Source: Acephala macrosclerotiorum (lineage: Eukaryota; Ascomycota; Leotiomycetes; Helotiales; Mollisiaceae). Taken from it: 64,000 nucleotides of DNA. Of this stretch, positions 21,899 to 33,620 are shown in pieces. The translations under genes and the position numbers were made by a program. Within the stretch, counting starts at the first letter, position 1. Every line of letters starts with the position of its first letter. The stretch lies in the NCBI GenBank assembly GCA_014904845.1, contig MU119213.1:62001-126000 (forward strand), in the 5' to 3' direction. The notes under the pieces were generated by a model that made no database searches, was not told the origin of the DNA, and was given only the letters and a program-made list of their open reading frames with translations.

Positions 21899-24800
21899 TT
21901 ACTCATCATCCCCATAATCACCATAAGCCTGAGTCTCCTGTGGATACTTATTATATTGAGAAGTGTCGTCAACACCCGCACTAACGGGTGGCCTGTAAGG
22001 AGCATCAATTTCTTTCTTCAAAAGCCTTTCCCATGTCACTTCAGCGAACCACTGATGTGCTTTGATATCCTCAACTCCACCATATGTATTTCAAGCCTCT
22101 TGGTGAGATCGGCTGTGGTGAGTCGTTCGAGTAAGTCCTGAGCATCAGGATGTATATGGGGTGGGTATTTGACACTGCATATAAGGATGTTCTCGTATAT
22201 GCGCATGGGCGAGCCAAAGCCCCAGAAAGGTGTATATCCGCATAACATCTCGTATATTAGGATTCCTATTGCCCATCTATAGAAACTACATCAGTATTTC
22301 TCGCAGTTCCATGCCGCTGATAGATGCGTACCAATAGACGGAATGGTTGTATCCTTTACCTGCAACAGTTTCTGGAGCGAGGTAATCGGGCGTTCCACAA
22401 AGCGTCCAAGTGATATTCCCAATCTCCTTTGCCATGCCAAAATCGCACAATTTCAAGTGGCCGTGGCAGTCTAGTAGTATATTCTCGGGTTTAATATCAC
22501 AGTAGATGATATTCTTCCCGTGGAGATATTCAACAGCAAGTACAACTTCCGCAGCGTAGAATTTTGCGACTAGGTTTGGAAAGCGCTTGTTTCATTGAAT
22601 GAGCACGTGAATATGGCTGGAGTGGCCGGATGTCGAAAACTTACCTCTGATTTACGAAGTAGAGAAAGTAACTCGCCACCTTCTGCAAAGCTAGAGACTA
22701 TGTAAAGGTTCTTGGAATCCTGGAATGCTCCCCAAAGTGTCGCCACGAAGGGATGATTGACCTTGGAGAGTATTCTTCTTTCATCGCGAGTGTGTTCAAC
22801 TTGCTTCATTGTGACGACCTGCTTTTTTTTTCTTCAGGACTTTGACGGTGAAAAGAACCTAAAGTTGATTTGGGATTGGGCAACATGGACTCGCGCAAAA
22901 CAGCCTGTGCCCGACATGCGATGGATCTAAAGTCAGTTGGGGGGTATTTCCCTGCCGCGATTCTCTCGGAGAGATGATCACCTGCCTGCTTGGCAGCAGG
23001 TGATTCAGGGTGATGATCTTCTAGCTGTGGTTTCGCAAATTCCTTCAGATTTGTAGGTGACGCAGGCGAGGGAGTAATCCCAGATACCTTTTGCCAGCTC
23101 ACAGGCTCCGCCCGAAGAAAAGCTGGGGCTGTGGCGAGATTTTCGTCGAGCTTCATTCGTAAATCCTCGACTTTATCCCGGGCCTGGAATATAATCGTCA
23201 AATCACCAACAAGTCCATTCCGGCCTCGTCCTTTAGGTTCTGGTTTTAGCATAATCGAATCCCTATATTGGTTAAATTGTTCCCCAGAAGTAACCGCTGA
23301 TATGTCCTGATCCAAAGCAAAGTTTTTTCTGACTCATGGCTGGTACCAACTAACACTGCACCCTCTGGAGCGGATGGCGGCAATGGCCGGAATGGATGTG
23401 CTTGCTGGAACCGCTTCTCCAAGACGATTGCTGAATCCTCTCCAAGTTTGGTGCGAAATGTCTCGACCGAGGAGGTATGCCACAAGTCTCCAGCCTCCAA
23501 AAGCTTTTGCTGGTCAATTAAAACAGTCATCAGTCCAGAGAGCAGAAGTTGCAGGACTTCTGGTGTATGAGCTAGTAATTCCGACTCTCCTGATTTCAAT
23601 GCGTCGCGAATGATCATTTCCGCAGTTTGATACTTGCCCCAATTTCGCAGGGACCGAGTGAAAGAGTGCAAATATGTGAGGGTATCCGGATGAGTGTTAC
23701 CCAGAGAAACCCGCTGGGCGCGAAACTTATCCCAGGCGGCTTGTTCATCTCGCTTCTGCTGTTGAGCTGCGTCGAACGTTGCTTCGCCAACAGGGTACCA
23801 CAAGAAAGGTCTGAATTTTTTGCCTCTCCTTAGATACCAATCGGACCCGTTTGAACGGGGGACAGGTCGTCTTCTTTGAGCTGTGTGCAATCGAGTTTTC
23901 GCTTTGGTGAAGATGATAAGGCTTTGGAATTGGCTTGGAGGCTTTGGTCCATAAGATATGTCATTGAAAGAAGATTTCCCAAATTGAAGGGCAATTTGAT
24001 AATTCCTGAGAGATGGCATAGGTTGGGATATTGGCGGTTCATCCTCATTAAAAACTTCTATCACTCTTCGGAACCAGATGCCGCAGTTTTTGCTAGGTGG
24101 TAGTTAGCTTCCAGATACCAAAATGCCTTTTGATAACTTGCCACTGTATCTCAGAGTCTTGAGAGTCTTCCGAAAACACCTTGCAGCTTGGGCAAGAAGT
24201 TCCCATCGAAGATTGTTCCTTGGAATCAAAGATCAAGCTCATGTCGATTCTCTGATCAGGCAGGAAGGCACTTTTCCAGTGTCGAGATCGAGAAATTTCT
24301 TGTTTCGTGGAATGCTCCTGCAAAGTATATTCTCGCCGTTTGGCCTTCATATGACCTTGAATCTTGCGAAATCGAAGTTAAAGAACAGCATCAAATGCAT
24401 CCCAAGAATGGATAAGCTGCAGATGGACTGGCGAAATACGCCCGATTGAATCCTCGAGAATGAAAGGCTCGTGAGTCAAGGATCGTTGCAAGCCACCAGA
24501 GATAACCTCCTGAATTGAAATGACAATGTTGTAAGTAGCAATATCGATGTTGATGATCTTGAGCATGAAGTCTATGATCTCGGCTCCGAATTGAACAAAC
24601 CACTCAAACCTCAGCGTTTTTTTGATTTTGCTCGTGATCGCATTGCCGGCAGACACCAGTGCATTGTTTTCTTCCAACCGGTCCCGGGCTTCCTCAAGTA
24701 AAGCATTCTGTCTGTTGCTTGAGTCCCCCAATCGATCCGAGACATCTTTGTGATTTTTTTGAGCGAGGTTCCTGTTCCAAAGCCTTTAGCTTCGTAAAGT

Positions 24801-25260
24801 TGAAATATGGCAAGGCTCACCTACACGTTGAGTTTCGCCGAAGCATGTTTATGGACGAGCTATGCGCGTTGATTTCGGCTCTAAATCGAGTGACCTCATC
24901 CTTCTGCGATACTTGCCATCGTATTTTCATTGCAGTGTTTCTAACTATATTTCGTGATGCTGCTTCGCCGAGGCTGGGATCATATTTCTTGATTCTGTCG
25001 AGAAAGGCCGCGACAGGCTGCCGACAATCGAGAGCAGCTTTCCGAGCTGTCACATACAAGGCATTGAGCTTGACTGTTGATGCATGGGATCTTGACAAGA
25101 CTTCGACTTCAAGAAGCGCTCATTCTAGAGCTCGTAGCTCCAGCCGCACCTCTCTGTACTCGGCAGCCGACCCTCTGCTTTCGTCTAATGCCGCAACCAG
25201 ATCTTTCACCAATAGACAGACGGAGATAATATCCCCAACAGAGCCGAATGAAATTGGCAT
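21899..25260 (-). pseudogene. Broken multidomain gene: helical domain, ubiquitin-like domain, TPR-like part, AGC/PKA-type kinase
   Basis: Read on the minus strand. From ATG at 25260: MPISFGSVGDIISVCLLV opens the N-terminal helical domain found on many fungal signalling and STAND-type proteins. It is cut by TGA at 25122-25120, where relatives have Arg (context ALE*ALLEV). The frame resumes to about 24820. Next comes the fungal ubiquitin-like domain (EPFILEDSIGRISPVHL, near 24460; FLPDQRIDMSLIFDSKEQ, near 24270), then a TPR-like stretch (GNTHPDTLTYLHSF, near 23680). Last is a PKA-type kinase: [26 protein letters not shown] (usual YRD has become YCD), [24 protein letters not shown]. The glycine loop (near 22910), the VAIK-type lysine (near 22850) and the region after TKRL (near 22095) each sit in different frames, so single-base insertions or deletions are present. 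One kinase intron, if spliced, gives TG+A, a second stop. Whether this was one fusion gene or two neighbours is unresolved. Confidence 0.75.
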
Positions 25261-26211
25261 GGCTCGGAAATACTTAGCAAGATCGATTTAGGAAGAAAGA
25301 AAATGATCGTGAGATTGAGGGTTGATATGTAGGACACATGCGAGGCTGACTTAGGGCGACATGGTTGGGCGCAGTGTGGGGCGCAGTGTGGGGCGCAGCG
25401 GAGTTGAACGGCAAGTTTCCACTGCATACTTTTCTCCCCCTATTGTCTTGATGTTCACGTGCACCTCAATTATCTGAATGTCCCAATGGTCCTGGGACAT
25501 TAGCCATTTTTTGTTGCATGTCGTAGGCCTCGAAGCGAAAAAATAATATCCTTCAGCCATAACTGATAAGGATCAAAAACTGATAAGGATTCCAAAAGTT
25601 GCACTAGCTACTTCGGGCTAGTATTCTTAATTCAAACACCTGCGTAGATACTAATTCAAGACCTCCTGAACACGCTTTCTATGTACCTCAACCCAAACGT
25701 CGTACCCTTCCCTTCGCTTTAGAGGCACATGTCGCATCAAACACCAAATTCAGACTCCTTTCTCCGCGCAAAAATCTCTGTACGTATACTTGGCTTCAAA
25801 AATGATGAACAGGCCAAAAGCAAGAAGGCAAGGAAATTCCAACCACTTGGCAATTTGGGCAAGATTAAGTTGGTTCTCAGGTGGACGATATCAAGGAGAC
25901 GAAACAAAAGAGTATCGCAAATTGGTATTTTCAGATACGACGCTATCAAGTATGCCTTCCATATTGCATGCAAGCAACTTTTACCGACAATCCCTATGCC
26001 AAAGACAAAAAAACGACCCAGGTAGCTCTTCTAGCGCTAGATTTCTTCTAGTGACCGAGTGACAAGTGTGTGTCACACGTCCCGCATTGTGATACTGTCT
26101 CATTCCAAATTCTAATGTCCTTCTTCCAAACGCCCTTCAGATGTTCTCGTAGCACAGATCGTAATCCTCATCTGACTTTGGTCTTCCCGCATACCGCTTT
26201 TTCATCGCTTT
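25261..26211 (+). other. Intergenic region with a short GC-rich tandem repeat
   Basis: Promoter side of the pseudogene and 3' flank of the DUF2235 gene. A 13-bp unit (GGGGCGCAGTGTG) is repeated about 2.5 times at 25366-25402. Two overlapping plus-strand frames of about 90-98 codons at 25729-26062 show no domain and are not called. Confidence 0.45.
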
Positions 26212-29200
26212 TTACTCCCCTCTATACCTACTCCCATCCCTCTCCCTCGGACTCCTTCTCTCCTCCCTAACGACCCTCTCCTCAACAACCTCCCTCACCC
26301 TCCCACCACCATTCTCCCTGTCTCTCCTCCTCCTATCATCCCTATAATTCGCTGCCCCAATTCCCTCTTCATACCCCTCATCTCTAAACCCTTCCCTCCC
26401 ACTATCCCTATCCCTCTCCAAATCAATCTTCCGAAACCTCTCATTCATCCTCTCACTATAGCGCTGTCGATCTTCTCTTCTCGCCTCTTCTGTTAGGACC
26501 ACGATCTCACTTTCGTCGTCACGATGGACGGCTCGACTTGGTGCTCGACTACCTGCTCGACTCCCTCGATGAGAGCGCCTGGGAGGAGAATGTTCCTCAA
26601 TAACCACAATCTCATCATCGTCATCTTCTCTAGGAGGTGGAGGAGCATATTCCCTTCCCAGCGGTGGAGGAGGAGGATAATTACTATCCCTCAAGATTTC
26701 CGTCTCAACGACCCTACTACCCCTCTTCTCCGAATCGCCCCTTCTCTCTCTTTCCCTTCTTCGCTCAGGATAAAGATCCCGATTCCGCCTTCCATATCCA
26801 TAATCTTGAATAAGACTATTAGCCGCATCTCGGTCACCTTCGGTGGTAAATTGGCCACGGTCATATTCTGATTCGCGGTGAGACTTTCGTTTGCGGCGTT
26901 TACGGACGTTCTTGTAGAATTTTCTGCCTATTACGACACGAGTGATCAGCTTGGGTTCACGAATTATATTTTATACTTTACAAAAGAGATTGTTTGGCGA
27001 GAAATGAGTATCGTGTTCGGCTGCTCGTATGCAATCTACAGCTCAACTATGCAACTCAACTACTACAGAAAGCGATAGTAAAGCGAAGTGATAGCAATGC
27101 AGAAGGACAATTAGTCGCATACCACGCAATCATCAATCTCCATCTGATCTCGCGGCGCTGAATCTGATTCTACAGGCGTGACTGGGAGAACACAGGTGTG
27201 GAAGTTACCTTTGTTCAAGAGTAAGAGCTTCCTTTCGTAAGGGCCAAGAGGTTCTTCAATCATGATTCTTTCTCGTGGTGCGAGATGTTCGGGGCCATAG
27301 TACTCCCAAACCCAGCGCAGATCATCTTGTGGGTGCTATTGACATTGTCAGAGAGGAGATAGTGGACCACCGGGAGAGACTTACATCTGCAGGTGGCACA
27401 GACGGTCCCCACGAAGCATTCCAAGGGATTGGATCATGGACATTAATGCGAATCTGCCTCAATTCCCACCCTTTGTCGAGCAACGCATGGCACTTATAAG
27501 GACCCTTGTCGTCCAGACCCAACCCACCAAGGTCAAGGCGAACCCGAACACAGCTGTGAATGCGCTCATTCGTGTTACGCATCAGGACACTCGTTAGCCT
27601 ACCAGAATCAGGGTCAGCACGCTCGGTCAAGCCTGGAGTGCGCCACTTTGATCCAGTGAGAAAGTAAATTCCAGTCAAAGAATTCCAAATCTTGCCCAAA
27701 CCCCACGGACGAACAGGTCTATGCTTATCGTAGACTTCCGTTATAGCCCATTGTGGTTGTCGTCCTCGCTCGTAAGACTTGGCCAGGGCACTTCCCATTG
27801 GTGGATTCTCGTAGTACTGTACATTTTGCTCGAAGATCTTGTCAATGTAGTCGTCTTGGAAGGCGATCCCGATCGAAGCGAGCTGATCCATCATCCTAGA
27901 CTCTGTCAGCACAGGCCGTTTCTTGATTTGGGGTGGGTATACCATGCCAAGGAAATGTTGGCAATTTCCTGATCATCATAACCACCTCCAACATTCGAAT
28001 GAGCGCCAGGGAACCAACATTGGCGCAGGTCAGTGGTGACCAGATCTTTGTGGTCCTTCCTCTCCCAAACTGCTGCGTTGAAAGGTGCTCGATGTTCATC
28101 TAGAGCCAATGCCTGGAAAGCATGGAGAATGTTATCGGTTAAATTGGTGTCGTAAAACTTATATTCCTTTGTTGAGTGAGGAAGCCCAAGCTTGGCCAGA
28201 ATGGCGATTTGCGGGATGCCTAAAGATCCAACGGTGTCCCAAACAGCTACCGATTGAATTCTGATCTTGCGGCCATCTGGGTCGTAGACTCTTGTGAGGC
28301 CCTCCTATCTTTGGTTAATGGTTGGAGGCGACGCCATGGCACAGACCCTACCTTCTCTAGTCTTCGCTTGTATTCGGCCTGAGCATCTTCGCCTCTCGGT
28401 TTATTGGAGAACGGTATTGTTGGGAATATATCGTGGTAGCTATAAATGATAAGCTATAATCATCCCAGAAGGAGAAGGTCGAGGCGGTTGGGACAATCAG
28501 GAAGGCGATGATCACGCCCCAGTGTTGGTTGACGTACCGGTTGTTTTTGAAATTCTCCTGATCTTTGAAAATCGGATAGAAATCATTCATGCCCTCTCGG
28601 GTCAGAAGACCAATGTCACTGATGATGCCAGCGACACTTCGTGCAGTAAAGGCTCCTCGACTGAATCCGATCAAGACAATCTCGTCACCAGGTGTGTAGT
28701 TGGCTGCTATGAAGGAGTAAACCTCTCGAATGTTCTTAAAGAGAGTCAGCCAATCTACACGTCTCTAACAGAATATTCGACTCTCACCTCCGAGATTCCA
28801 GTCCCCATCAAGCCACCAGTGATTGCATCAAGAAAGGTTGAACCAGTACCAACACCGGAATGGTAGTAAATGATCTGTGGAATGCCATCTAATCCGGTTC
28901 TTTTGAGAGCACGCGCGATCCGAGTGACGTTTGATGGAACCTGAAGACTGCCAGTTGGGACATAGGGGATGAGGGTCGGTCTCTGGAAGCCATCATCACT
29001 GAACAGAGTCAGCAATATGTTAAAATCGAGGACCGATCTAAGCCAAGCCGTCACGGGAGTCGTTGAAGAGTGAAGCCTCATGTGCTCCCGTGTTCGAGAC
29101 CCTGCAAAAGACATCGTTGGAAAGATGGAAAATTGGGTGTTCACCTGTCCATCCAAGTTCCATCACAGCACAGAACAAGCCGCTTCCTCGCATGGTGAGG

Positions 29201-29221
29201 AGCACCGGGGACCGACGACAT
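26212..29221 (-). CDS. DUF2235-family alpha/beta hydrolase (Tle1-like) with charged C-terminal tail
   Basis: Exons read as 29221-29145, 28998-28788, 28734-28538, 28439-28352, 28304-27943, 27895-27385, 27335-27209 and 26927-26212, in phase throughout, 762 aa. Family landmarks: KRLVLCCDGTWMD at the N-terminus, YYHSGVGTGS, the nucleophile elbow IGFSRGAFTARSV (GxSxG), VAVWDTVGSLG, the catalytic-Asp region, and LRQCWFPGAHSNVGGGYDD with the catalytic His. The fold is the phospholipase domain of bacterial T6SS effector Tle1; fungal substrates are unknown. The 3' end is less certain: the exon at 27335 could instead run to a TAA at 27111 (556 aa). The splice to 26927 uses donor GTAACT and a long 281-nt intron, but it restores phase, and the downstream exon has no ATG upstream of it. 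That last exon encodes a basic, then proline-rich and Asp/Glu/Arg-rich disordered tail. Confidence 0.8.
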
Positions 29222-30532
29222 GGCGGCCCTCTAGGAAATCAATACTGCAAAGCCGTCGTTGTTTGTTGAAGAATAAAAGCGCTGAACGAGAAGATGATTC
29301 AGTGAAGGTGTGATCACTGACGAAAGTGAATGGATAAGGTTTGGCGAGGCGCCTTATTTATGGAAGGCGCGGCCATGCTCTTTCGTCTGTCACCTGTCGA
29401 GGATTCTTCTCAAGTTCGAATGTATTCTTCGATGTAACCATCATCGTGCGCAGTGGTACAACAGTACGAGGGAAAAACACAAGCTCGCTCGCTAGGAAAT
29501 GATGGTGATGCTATCGTCACACTCGCGGGATGCAACGCGACACAGATGCGGAGAAAGACTCAACGGTGTCTCCGCTGTGCGATGAAGAGGAAGAGGTCGC
29601 GATGGTGGTAGAAGAGGCTGAAATATACGAAGCACGCGCGAAGGCTGGGTGAAATTCGAAAATTAGATGAGCCCCAGGTTTAATTTGATGCCAGCCTTAC
29701 AAGGGCTGGCCCTGGCGTCAAGGGAGCTCCCCTACTCGCGGCTGATATCTTGTCCTCATTGGCTGCCGTGTGCAGTTTCTTGATCCAAATTAGGACGCTG
29801 ACACGACCCTTCCAGATTTAGTGTGACATTGTTCAGCAAGGATCTCGAGACACCAGCCACAGATTTATCGCCGACGAGGTACAAGGCTTGACCGTCTTCG
29901 TCCCAGAGGAAATGCGAAGCAAATCTGATCGATTCTAAGAGAGAGAGCTCATCTCATGGTGTTCGTCTGGACAATTCCCGAGGGTAGGCAGTAGAGAGAA
30001 CAGGCCAAGAAAGGACAAGATGACACGAAAATTACTCAAAAGTGCCTAGGACATTGGGTCCTCGGCCAAGTTCCAGATCAACTCGAACTATGAGAACAGC
30101 AAAGAGATGATACTAACATCTACGAGTGCAAAAAACACATTGAACCAGATAATTGTCCTTATCTTGGTGTAAGAAGAAGTCCTTGCTTGACAGGTAGGCC
30201 TGGGCCTGTTTGGATGTGGCCCGTGCAGAGGTCCGCCTGGATTCCGCTTCGAAGACATCGTTCAACCTCACCTCGTTTCGACTTCCCCGCATCCTCCATC
30301 GATGACCAACATTCGGTGCGGTACTCGCGCCTCACAGACACTTATGATACGACCTGCATGTGGCACACGAACATTCCGGACCAGACGCCGAGCCACATGT
30401 CTTATCTTGGTCACAAGGAAGCTGATAAGCGTGGGGTAGCTCCAACTTCCCGTGGAACAACAAGTAGCTCAAAAACCTTGTGCTGCCCACGATGTACCAT
30501 GGAAGGAGGAACAATACCGGGCAAATGCAACT
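29222..30532 (+). other. Divergent 1.3-kb intergenic region
   Basis: Upstream space of the DUF2235 gene and of the APH-like gene. No supported coding frame; short frames at 30159-30543 overlap the next gene's leader and lack domains. Confidence 0.5.
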
Positions 30533-31555
30533 ATGGCAGATGAGAGTACCATCGTCGATTCATCGATCACCGATTTCTTCCTCCGGTCCGGATTAACCTC
30601 CCAAGCTAGACACGAATGCTTCGACCTCATCGAACAGCTCTTTCCAAGCAGATCTACTTCTGCAGCCTCATGCCAAGGATACTGCTCCTTCACAGTCTTC
30701 GTTGGAACTGATACCGTCGTCCAATTTCGCCCCTATAACTATCGACTGAATCTGCGGCTCACAGAAGCCGCGAGAGAAGTTTATGGGCCATTTGCACCAG
30801 AGACTAGATATGTCGGGAGACTTTCGACATCAGGTCTTTTGGCATACAGCATGGGAAGAATAGACGGAATATCATTCAAGGATCTTAGAGCTAGCGGATC
30901 ACTAATATCTTCTTCCACATACCATCGAGCAAATTTATGTCGAGACTTCGCAGTATTCCTTACTCGGTCTTGGAAAGAGAGTAGCAGCCAGTCAATACCA
31001 CTTGGAATCGTTGGAAAGACTATTACCCATCGTCTCAGGGCACTTGCCGCCAATTTGCCTCCTCGATTTCGATCTAGAGCAAGAACGGTTCTGCAAAACA
31101 TACATCTAATCGAAGCTCTTCCATGGGTCTTGACACATGGTGATATTGTGGCAGGAAATATCATGGTGGACCCTTTGGCTGGAAGATTGACTGGACTTGT
31201 GGACTGGGCTGAAGCGGAACGTCTACCATTCGGAGTCTGCCTTTATGGTCTTGAAGAGCTGTTGGGAGAAATGACTCCAGCTGGGTTCGAGTACCGCCAA
31301 GATGCTATCAACCTGAGAGCTGTTTTCTGGGCCGAGCTGAGAATGTTAATGCCAGAACTCAGGCAACATCATACCCTTGAGACCGTCCAGTTGGCAAGAG
31401 ATCTTGGCGTTCTACTCTGGCATGGAATTGCGTTCGACGATGGAGCCATTGACCGAGTGGTGCAAGAGGGCCGAGATATTGAAGAGATCCAGAGACTTGA
31501 TGCATTTTTCAACATGCAGAAAGAAACCGCAGTCCCGAGATTTTCGAAATTATGA
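30533..31555 (+). CDS. Aminoglycoside-phosphotransferase-like (APH/choline kinase fold) protein
   Basis: One exon; 340 aa from the ATG at 30533, or 367 aa from an in-frame ATG at 30452. The later start is preferred because it leads straight into a normal helical N-terminus. The Brenner motif HGDIVAGNIMV (HGDxxxxN) and the following DWAEAE metal-binding Asp mark the APH/choline-kinase fold, and VVQFRPYNYRL fits the nucleotide-binding lysine/arginine strand position. Many fungi have numerous such small-molecule or protein kinase-like genes of unknown substrate; resistance to an antibiotic should not be assumed. It borders the accessory region, which starts immediately after its stop. Confidence 0.8.
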   Translation: MADESTIVDSSITDFFLRSGLTSQARHECFDLIEQLFPSRSTSAASCQGYCSFTVFVGTDTVVQFRPYNYRLNLRLTEAAREVYGPFAPETRYVGRLSTSGLLAYSMGRIDGISFKDLRASGSLISSSTYHRANLCRDFAVFLTRSWKESSSQSIPLGIVGKTITHRLRALAANLPPRFRSRARTVLQNIHLIEALPWVLTHGDIVAGNIMVDPLAGRLTGLVDWAEAERLPFGVCLYGLEELLGEMTPAGFEYRQDAINLRAVFWAELRMLMPELRQHHTLETVQLARDLGVLLWHGIAFDDGAIDRVVQEGRDIEEIQRLDAFFNMQKETAVPRFSKL

Positions 31556-31692
31556 AATGCTTTAACCCCGCCGAGCAACAGACAAAATTCGGCCATGACG
31601 CCAAATGGCAACTCATTCGGCTGAGTCAAGACTCCTTTACCCCCAACAGACTCCGCATAGCGGCATTTATCCCAGCAACTCAAATCCCCGCA

Positions 31693-32039
31693 TTATATAT
31701 TTCGCTCCACACGCCCCAACTGCTTTTCATCTCGAGACTCTCGCATAACAACCCGTGCAGAGCCGCTTCGCCGTGATCGTCCTAGTGGAGGTTTTCGAAG
31801 GTCTGAGGAGGACTTATGCTTGACATGGATGTGCCATTGAGGAAGCTCGGTTGCTCGGCCTTGAAGTTTTGTTTCTTCCAGACTATCAGCGCCGCAGAAG
31901 CAAAAAATGGGACTTAACCTACTTCTCTTACCCTCTCTACGCATTGTTCGAAGTTGCAGATACGTTATGACGAGTCCGCAGATCGTCATGAGGATAGTCA
32001 CTAGTCCGAAGACAAGTGCGATTGTTATATCCGAAGAGA
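31693..32039 (-). CDS. Small single-span membrane protein, copy A of a local family (3' exon)
   Basis: The exon begins after an acceptor TAG at 32040 in phase 1 and reads SSDITIALVFG, then a transmembrane helix (LVTILMTICGLVITYLQL), RTMRRE, a variable linker, ELPQWHIHVKHKSSSDLRKP and a basic tail to a stop at 31693. A 57-nt in-frame intron (donor GTAAGA after RRE, acceptor AAG before ETKLQ) may or may not be spliced. Copies B and C, 2.3 and 6 kb away on the same strand, share both the membrane block and the ELPQ.H.H.EH block, which is strong evidence that this frame is, or was, coding. The 5' exons lie upstream (32.1-32.75 kb) but could not be set with confidence. Function unknown. Confidence 0.5.
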
Positions 32040-32820
32040 CTAGTTCAAGTCAGTCAGTACCTGAAATATATCCATGGCTTCCAGGTCGGCAACGCGAAGA
32101 GAAAGGTTCGAGAAAGGCTCGAGAAATAGCTCTTTGGGCAAACCCAAGAACTCCATCTCCGCTCTGGCAGCGAGTCATTATGCTGACTTCGTTCGGAGAG
32201 AAAATCTTTCACTCTCGACATGGCGGATAAGGTCAACCTAGCATGGACTTGATGCTCGCGAAGTTGTACCTAGAAACAAATTTAACCCAATGGAATTTAT
32301 TTTGCAAGATTAACTTCTCTCCGAATCTCAGGAGCTGTACTGGTCATGATATAGCAAATATGAACATTGGCGATGGATTGGAAATGATTTTCTCCCCATG
32401 GCTGGCGCATACACCTCCCAGATGAAAACGAGGCTTCAATTCTATGGCCGATGGCTTGTTGGGGACGTGTCAAACGCAAGCATCAGATCCGCCGGCCACC
32501 GAACTACCAAGCGACCACTCTTAGGGACTTGAAAGCAAAAGGATGAGATCATACCAACAACCCGAGTACCAAACTGTCTGCTGGAAATCCACCAAAAGAC
32601 GACTTTTCCCAGGAAAGCAACAAGACAAAACTTCAAGAGAGTTGACATTCGGGTCGATTCAATTTTATGAGAGCGAGAGCGCGTACCCATTGTCAAACCG
32701 TGCTGCCAGACGATTTGCGCAAGGCTGAAGTACCACAACGGATGGTGAAGACGAAGTTGATGATAATATCTTCCAATGAACTTCCGATATCAATAATCTG
32801 AAGTTGGAACCTCGTTAAGA

Positions 32821-32945
32821 CACCTCACCTACCTCACCTCGCCTCGCCTCGCCTCGCATCACCTCGCATCACCTCGCCTCGCACCGCCTCGCACCGCCTC
32901 GCACCACCTCGCACCACCTCGTCTTGCCTCACCTCACCGCCTCCG
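32821..32945. repeat. GC-rich minisatellite, 10-bp GCACCNCCTC units
   Basis: About 125 bp of CCTCG-based units: repeats of CCTCG, then CCTCGCATCA twice, then GCACCGCCTC and GCACCACCTC units twice each, decaying into CCTCACC at the edges. On the minus strand it is a purine-rich G-tract array. Confidence 0.85.
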
Positions 32946-33458
32946 AAGTCAGCCATATCCGATGGCATAAGAGCGTCTGAACCCCCAGAGTTCCAGTTAT
33001 GTCGCTGTTCAGAATTTCGAGCCACGAATCACGTTCAACCCCATGAATCACCATTGGTTTACCTCGTTCGAGGGGAAGGGCAGGGATGCGATGCATCTGT
33101 ACGCTACCAAAAACATAAAGAGGCACCAGCAGCAACTCGGGAGCCATCCCGGCCATCCCGCCAATTCGGCTTTCTCTGTTGAGTGTTCCGGACAGCTTCG
33201 ATGCTGCGACTGGGACTGATGATTCCCGTAATTCTCCAGTGGCTGCCATGCTCAGCCCGATCTTCTATTTCCAGGTTGTGTTACCATTGATCGCAAATGG
33301 CTATTGGGCAATATCCTGATACATAGCACTTTCTTTCCAAACCCAGTTTCCAACGCCCGACCTCTACTTCAATGTCAGCGGGACAAGAAATTTGTCGAAG
33401 ATGATTGATGCACGGTCGGCAGTAACTTGCATGATAGATGCATCCTTGTGGTGCTTCC

Positions 33459-33620
33459 TTGCCTTTGCCTCTGCGATCGATGCTCACTATCCCATTCGCT
33501 TCGCCCACATCCATGGGCATTGGCCAAAAGAACCATATCTCCACCGTCTAAGAGCAAGTCTAGACGCTCCCTGACCTTTGCCTTTACGGTCGATGCTCGC
33601 TGTCTTATCCGCATCGCCAC
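33459..33620. repeat. Diverged direct duplication, about 112-bp period
   Basis: Two 50-bp blocks (33459-33509 and 33571-33620) share CTTTGCCT and TCGATGCTC cores in the same order and orientation. Many differences are C/T or A/G transitions. Too short to identify an origin. Confidence 0.4.

Noticed and set aside
24659..25291. 210-codon plus-strand frame
   Set aside because: It is the antisense shadow of the N-terminal domain of the broken kinase-fusion gene, whose minus-strand reading matches a known family.
25729..26062. Two overlapping basic plus-strand frames of 90-98 codons
   Set aside because: Overlapping frames with no domain, no splice support and no conserved motif; likely chance.
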